Source: Pseudomonadota bacterium (lineage in GTDB: Bacteria > Desulfobacterota > Binatia > Binatales > Binataceae). Taken from it: a stretch of 64,000 nt of DNA. Where the stretch lies: assembly GCA_021323945.1 (NCBI GenBank), contig JAJPKA010000020.1, positions 806,001 to 870,000 of the forward strand. Direction: 5' to 3'. Below the pieces are notes generated by a model. The model did no database searches, was not told the origin of the DNA, and saw nothing but the letters and a program-made list of their open reading frames with translations. The position numbers and the translations under genes are program-made. Below are positions 61,779 through 64,000 of this stretch, piece after piece (positions within the stretch are counted from its first letter, which is position 1; each line of letters starts with the position of its first letter).

Positions 61779-63473
61779 ATGAAACACCAGCAGACGACTT
61801 CTCAATGGCGGCTTGTTGCAGGTGACGACTGGCAGCTTGGTTCTGAACCAAGGGTCAACGATGCAGATCTCTCAATTGAGGCGGAGTCGAAAATCCTGCT
61901 TGAAGCCCAATCCCTGGACCGAGTAGTCCATGTCGTAACCGTCGAAAGTCTCGCCTGGAGCGGCATAGCGCTGTGGACCATAGCCACCCGCCTGGTCGGC
62001 CTCGGTGTCGTGCCGTTGTCCGCTCATGAAGCCCGACACGCACTTTTTCAGTACGATCTTGTCAACCGAACAAATTGGGCGGCTGCCGCGGGCTTTCATC
62101 CAACCAGCGGTGCCTGGATGCATCTGCTCGAGGCGGCGCTTTTCGCGACAGTCGGGACCAACGATTCGGCGGCGCGCTTAGGATTTGCTTTAGCTGGCAT
62201 ACTACTGGTTGCGATGATAGCCCTGATGCGTCGGTTCATCGGACGCGCTGGAAGCATCGGTGCAGCCACCTTGGTTGCCATCTCGCCCACATTCACTTTT
62301 TTCTCGCGGAGCAGTTCGACGGCCATCGTGGTTGCGACGCTCACCCTAGCGTCGTTCGTTGCATTTATAACGCTAGTGCACAAGCCGAGGCTTCTGCCAT
62401 CGACTTGCCTGGGTGTGGCGGCGGGGCTTCTCTGTGAAACCTCGGCCGCTGGGATAGCCACTGGCGGAATTCTGATTGCTGGCCTGATGCTCCTGGGGGT
62501 GTTTCTGATGATGGTCTTGGAGCGGCCCTTGCTCGAGCTTCGCGTATGGCTTGGGCGCTACGCGTCGTTCATCCTGACGGCGGGCGTCACGGCCGCAGTC
62601 TCGTGGTTTCTCCCACACGCACTTTTGTTCAAAATTGCAGATATTTACCAAAGCCTCAGGGAGCTCAGTGCGGGGTTCAGCGCTCATTCTTATTTCAAAG
62701 GTGTGGAATTCTATGCTCCTGGGTTGTTGCTTTATGAGTTTTCGCTTATCGCAGCCGCTATTGTCGGTTTGGTAGTTACCATTTTCAGCGTACCCCGCTC
62801 TCGCTTGGCCTTTTATCTACCGTGCTGGACGCTGCTCACGCTCGCATTCTTCGTCGGCAGTCACACTCGCGAACCGGACCGGCTTGTGATTTTACTCGTG
62901 CCGATGGTAATGCTTGGCGGCAGCGGCATTGAATACCTTTACCGCAGCAGAGCGTGGCGTTTTGCCAGATATTTTGTCTTGATCCTGGGTGGGATTACGG
63001 TTTACTGCCAGATAGCGGCCAGCTTCATTTACCCAGCCCCGGCAGCCAACCGGCTTGGTCACGCAAACCTGTATTGGACGGATGGTGCAACTCTTCTGGC
63101 CGCACGAACGCAACTCAGAGCGATACGGACGCGCTTCCCCTCGCAAGGTGGCACCGTATTCATGCAAGGCAGCTGGCCACCGTGCCTGCGGTGGTACCTG
63201 CGCGATTTCCGCCCCGCCACGTCCAGCAAAAGCGCCGATTTAGTAGTTTATTCCAATCCTCCTGCGAGCTTGAGCGAGCCTGATTTCAACGACGTCTCGA
63301 GCCTCGATTTGCAAACCGCCTGGCAACCCACACTACATACTCTGAATCCGGCACGGGCCTTTCGATTTGTGTTCTTTGCGGAACCATGGCTCGAACTGCA
63401 AACGACTACGGTATGGGTGGTGGTGCATGCACCGGCTGATGTCACCCCCACCCTGGTGATCCCACCCAATTAA
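61779..63473 (+). CDS. Multi-pass membrane protein, GT-C/Agl23-like
   Basis: A 564-residue polytopic membrane protein. After a hydrophilic N-terminus of about 60 residues, the first helix is followed by LSAHEARHALFQYDLV (about 90), with the acidic/His motif where GT-C glycosyltransferases of the Agl23/PMT-like group bind a dolichol- or undecaprenol-linked sugar donor. About ten further helices follow, then a soluble C-terminal domain of about 140 residues ending in a substrate-binding-like part. It is likely a transfer step in glycan or glycolipid assembly at the membrane. ATG at 61779 was chosen over a TTG at 61755. It shares the TTAA stop with the HAD gene. Confidence 0.7.
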   Translation: MKHQQTTSQWRLVAGDDWQLGSEPRVNDADLSIEAESKILLEAQSLDRVVHVVTVESLAWSGIALWTIATRLVGLGVVPLSAHEARHALFQYDLVNRTNWAAAAGFHPTSGAWMHLLEAALFATVGTNDSAARLGFALAGILLVAMIALMRRFIGRAGSIGAATLVAISPTFTFFSRSSSTAIVVATLTLASFVAFITLVHKPRLLPSTCLGVAAGLLCETSAAGIATGGILIAGLMLLGVFLMMVLERPLLELRVWLGRYASFILTAGVTAAVSWFLPHALLFKIADIYQSLRELSAGFSAHSYFKGVEFYAPGLLLYEFSLIAAAIVGLVVTIFSVPRSRLAFYLPCWTLLTLAFFVGSHTREPDRLVILLVPMVMLGGSGIEYLYRSRAWRFARYFVLILGGITVYCQIAASFIYPAPAANRLGHANLYWTDGATLLAARTQLRAIRTRFPSQGGTVFMQGSWPPCLRWYLRDFRPATSSKSADLVVYSNPPASLSEPDFNDVSSLDLQTAWQPTLHTLNPARAFRFVFFAEPWLELQTTTVWVVVHAPADVTPTLVIPPN

Positions 63474-64000
63474 AAACAGGTTCTTTGCGGCGAGGTCTCT
63501 GAGCCGAATAGGCGATAGGCCAGATCACCGGGAGACGAGAAAACCGCACTTGCCCCTAGCTCCTGCAATCGGGCCTGCATTGCAGGGTCGCTCGCTATTC
63601 CAAGAAAATCCACTCCAGCATCGCGAGCAGCCTGGGCGTCGGCTTCGCTGTCACCGACCATAATGGTTTCGTTCGCCACCCGACAACTCATCTGGATTGC
63701 ACGAGCCAACATCATGGGCGAAGGTTTGAGGGGCAACAGGCTATCACGGCCGACGATCGTCCTGACCGTATGAGTGAGCCGATGCAGCTGCAACCAGCGT
63801 TCGACGGTCCGAGATGAGTTGGACGTGACAATTGCGATCTGCCTCCGACGAGCATTCAACAATAACATCAGCTCAGGCGCACCATGGAGCGGGACGGCTT
63901 TCTCGACTCCTCTAAGTTCGTACGATTCGATAATCGCAGAGGCCTGTCGGGAGATTTCAGTGCCTCGGTGGGGCTCAGCCATCTGGCGAGCGAGCAGAGC
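63470..64000 (-). CDS. HAD-family hydrolase (N-terminus outside window)
   Basis: The frame runs to the window edge without a stop, so its N-terminal part, including the nucleophile DxD motif, is not visible. The remaining about 175 residues show motif II AIVTSNSSRTVERWL, motif III lysine in LKPSPMMLARA and motif IV VGDSEADAQAARDAG, followed by GVDFLGIA. This is a class IA haloacid dehalogenase-like phosphatase, possibly phosphoglycolate phosphatase-like. Its TAA shares the bases TTAA with the stop of the convergent GT-C-like gene. Confidence 0.87.
   Translation of the reverse strand, partial: ALLARQMAEPHRGTEISRQASAIIESYELRGVEKAVPLHGAPELMLLLNARRRQIAIVTSNSSRTVERWLQLHRLTHTVRTIVGRDSLLPLKPSPMMLARAIQMSCRVANETIMVGDSEADAQAARDAGVDFLGIASDPAMQARLQELGASAVFSSPGDLAYRLFGSETSPQRTCF

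Noticed and set aside
1-64000. Mobile elements, CRISPR arrays and prophage genes
   Set aside because: No transposase, integrase other than XerC, phage structural gene or regularly spaced repeat array was recognised anywhere in the window.

Overview
The window is a chromosomal segment of moderately high G+C from a Gram-negative bacterium. The evidence for that is paired M16 peptidases with signal peptides, lipoproteins with lipoboxes, a SPOR protein, an RlpA-like protein and xerC-hslV-hslU. The mix of acyl-CoA dehydrogenases, split methylmalonyl-CoA mutase, SDRs, EthD and Rieske proteins beside the order xerC-hslVU and alanine aminotransferase-hom-thrC suggests an uncultured soil lineage of the former Deltaproteobacteria (Desulfobacterota or Binatota-like). 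That placement is inference from gene content. No insertion sequence, prophage, integron or CRISPR array was seen. The strands alternate in short operons and about 90% of the sequence is coding.

Layout. 1-3.5 kb: tail of a secreted phosphoesterase, tRNA-Gly, pgsA, nadB. 3.9-6.3 kb: leuS. 6.4-12.7 kb: an acyl-CoA block (enoyl-CoA hydratase, acyl-CoA dehydrogenase, split methylmalonyl-CoA mutase, second acyl-CoA dehydrogenase, methyltransferase). 12.7-15.6 kb: an active/inactive M16 peptidase pair joined by an ATGA overlap. 15.7-20.6 kb: NorD-like VWA protein, UbiB-like kinase, MFS transporter. 20.8-26.2 kb: amino-acid genes (aminotransferase, hom, thrC), then class II fructose-1,6-bisphosphatase. 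26.8-28.6 kb: a di-iron oxygenase-like protein and a TetR regulator under a strong promoter with a candidate operator. 28.9-30.8 kb: a lipoprotein, a 26-residue membrane peptide, a membrane protein and CsbD, possibly an envelope or stress group. 31.0-33.3 kb: an HpaB/AbfD-like flavoprotein and an SDR.

33.3-40.4 kb is an arginine cluster on the minus strand (argB, argD, argF, argG, argH, then a lipoprotein) with a 42-codon zinc-ribbon ORF between argG and argH. 40.6-43.5 kb is xerC-hslV-hslU. 43.7-47.1 kb holds a Cys-rich protein, a coiled-coil protein and two convergent SDRs with non-standard catalytic motifs. argS and a SPOR protein follow. 50.2-51.9 kb holds a tandem-EthD protein and a Rieske protein whose catalytic and Rieske parts are in reversed order. 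Next come a DUF3309-like peptide, an RlpA-like protein, tRNA-Cys, an amidase, a secreted protein of unknown function and selB. 58.1-61.7 kb is an ABC-transport operon (fused two-domain permease, ATPase, separate AAA-associated domain) ending in a limonene-epoxide-hydrolase-family enzyme. The window closes with a GT-C-like membrane protein and a HAD hydrolase cut by the edge.

Most of the window is housekeeping (NAD, phospholipid, arginine and threonine synthesis, aminoacyl-tRNA synthetases, proteolysis). The least ordinary parts are the permuted Rieske/EthD pair, the small zinc-ribbon ORF in the arginine cluster, the promoter/operator of the di-iron gene, and several very small proteins.
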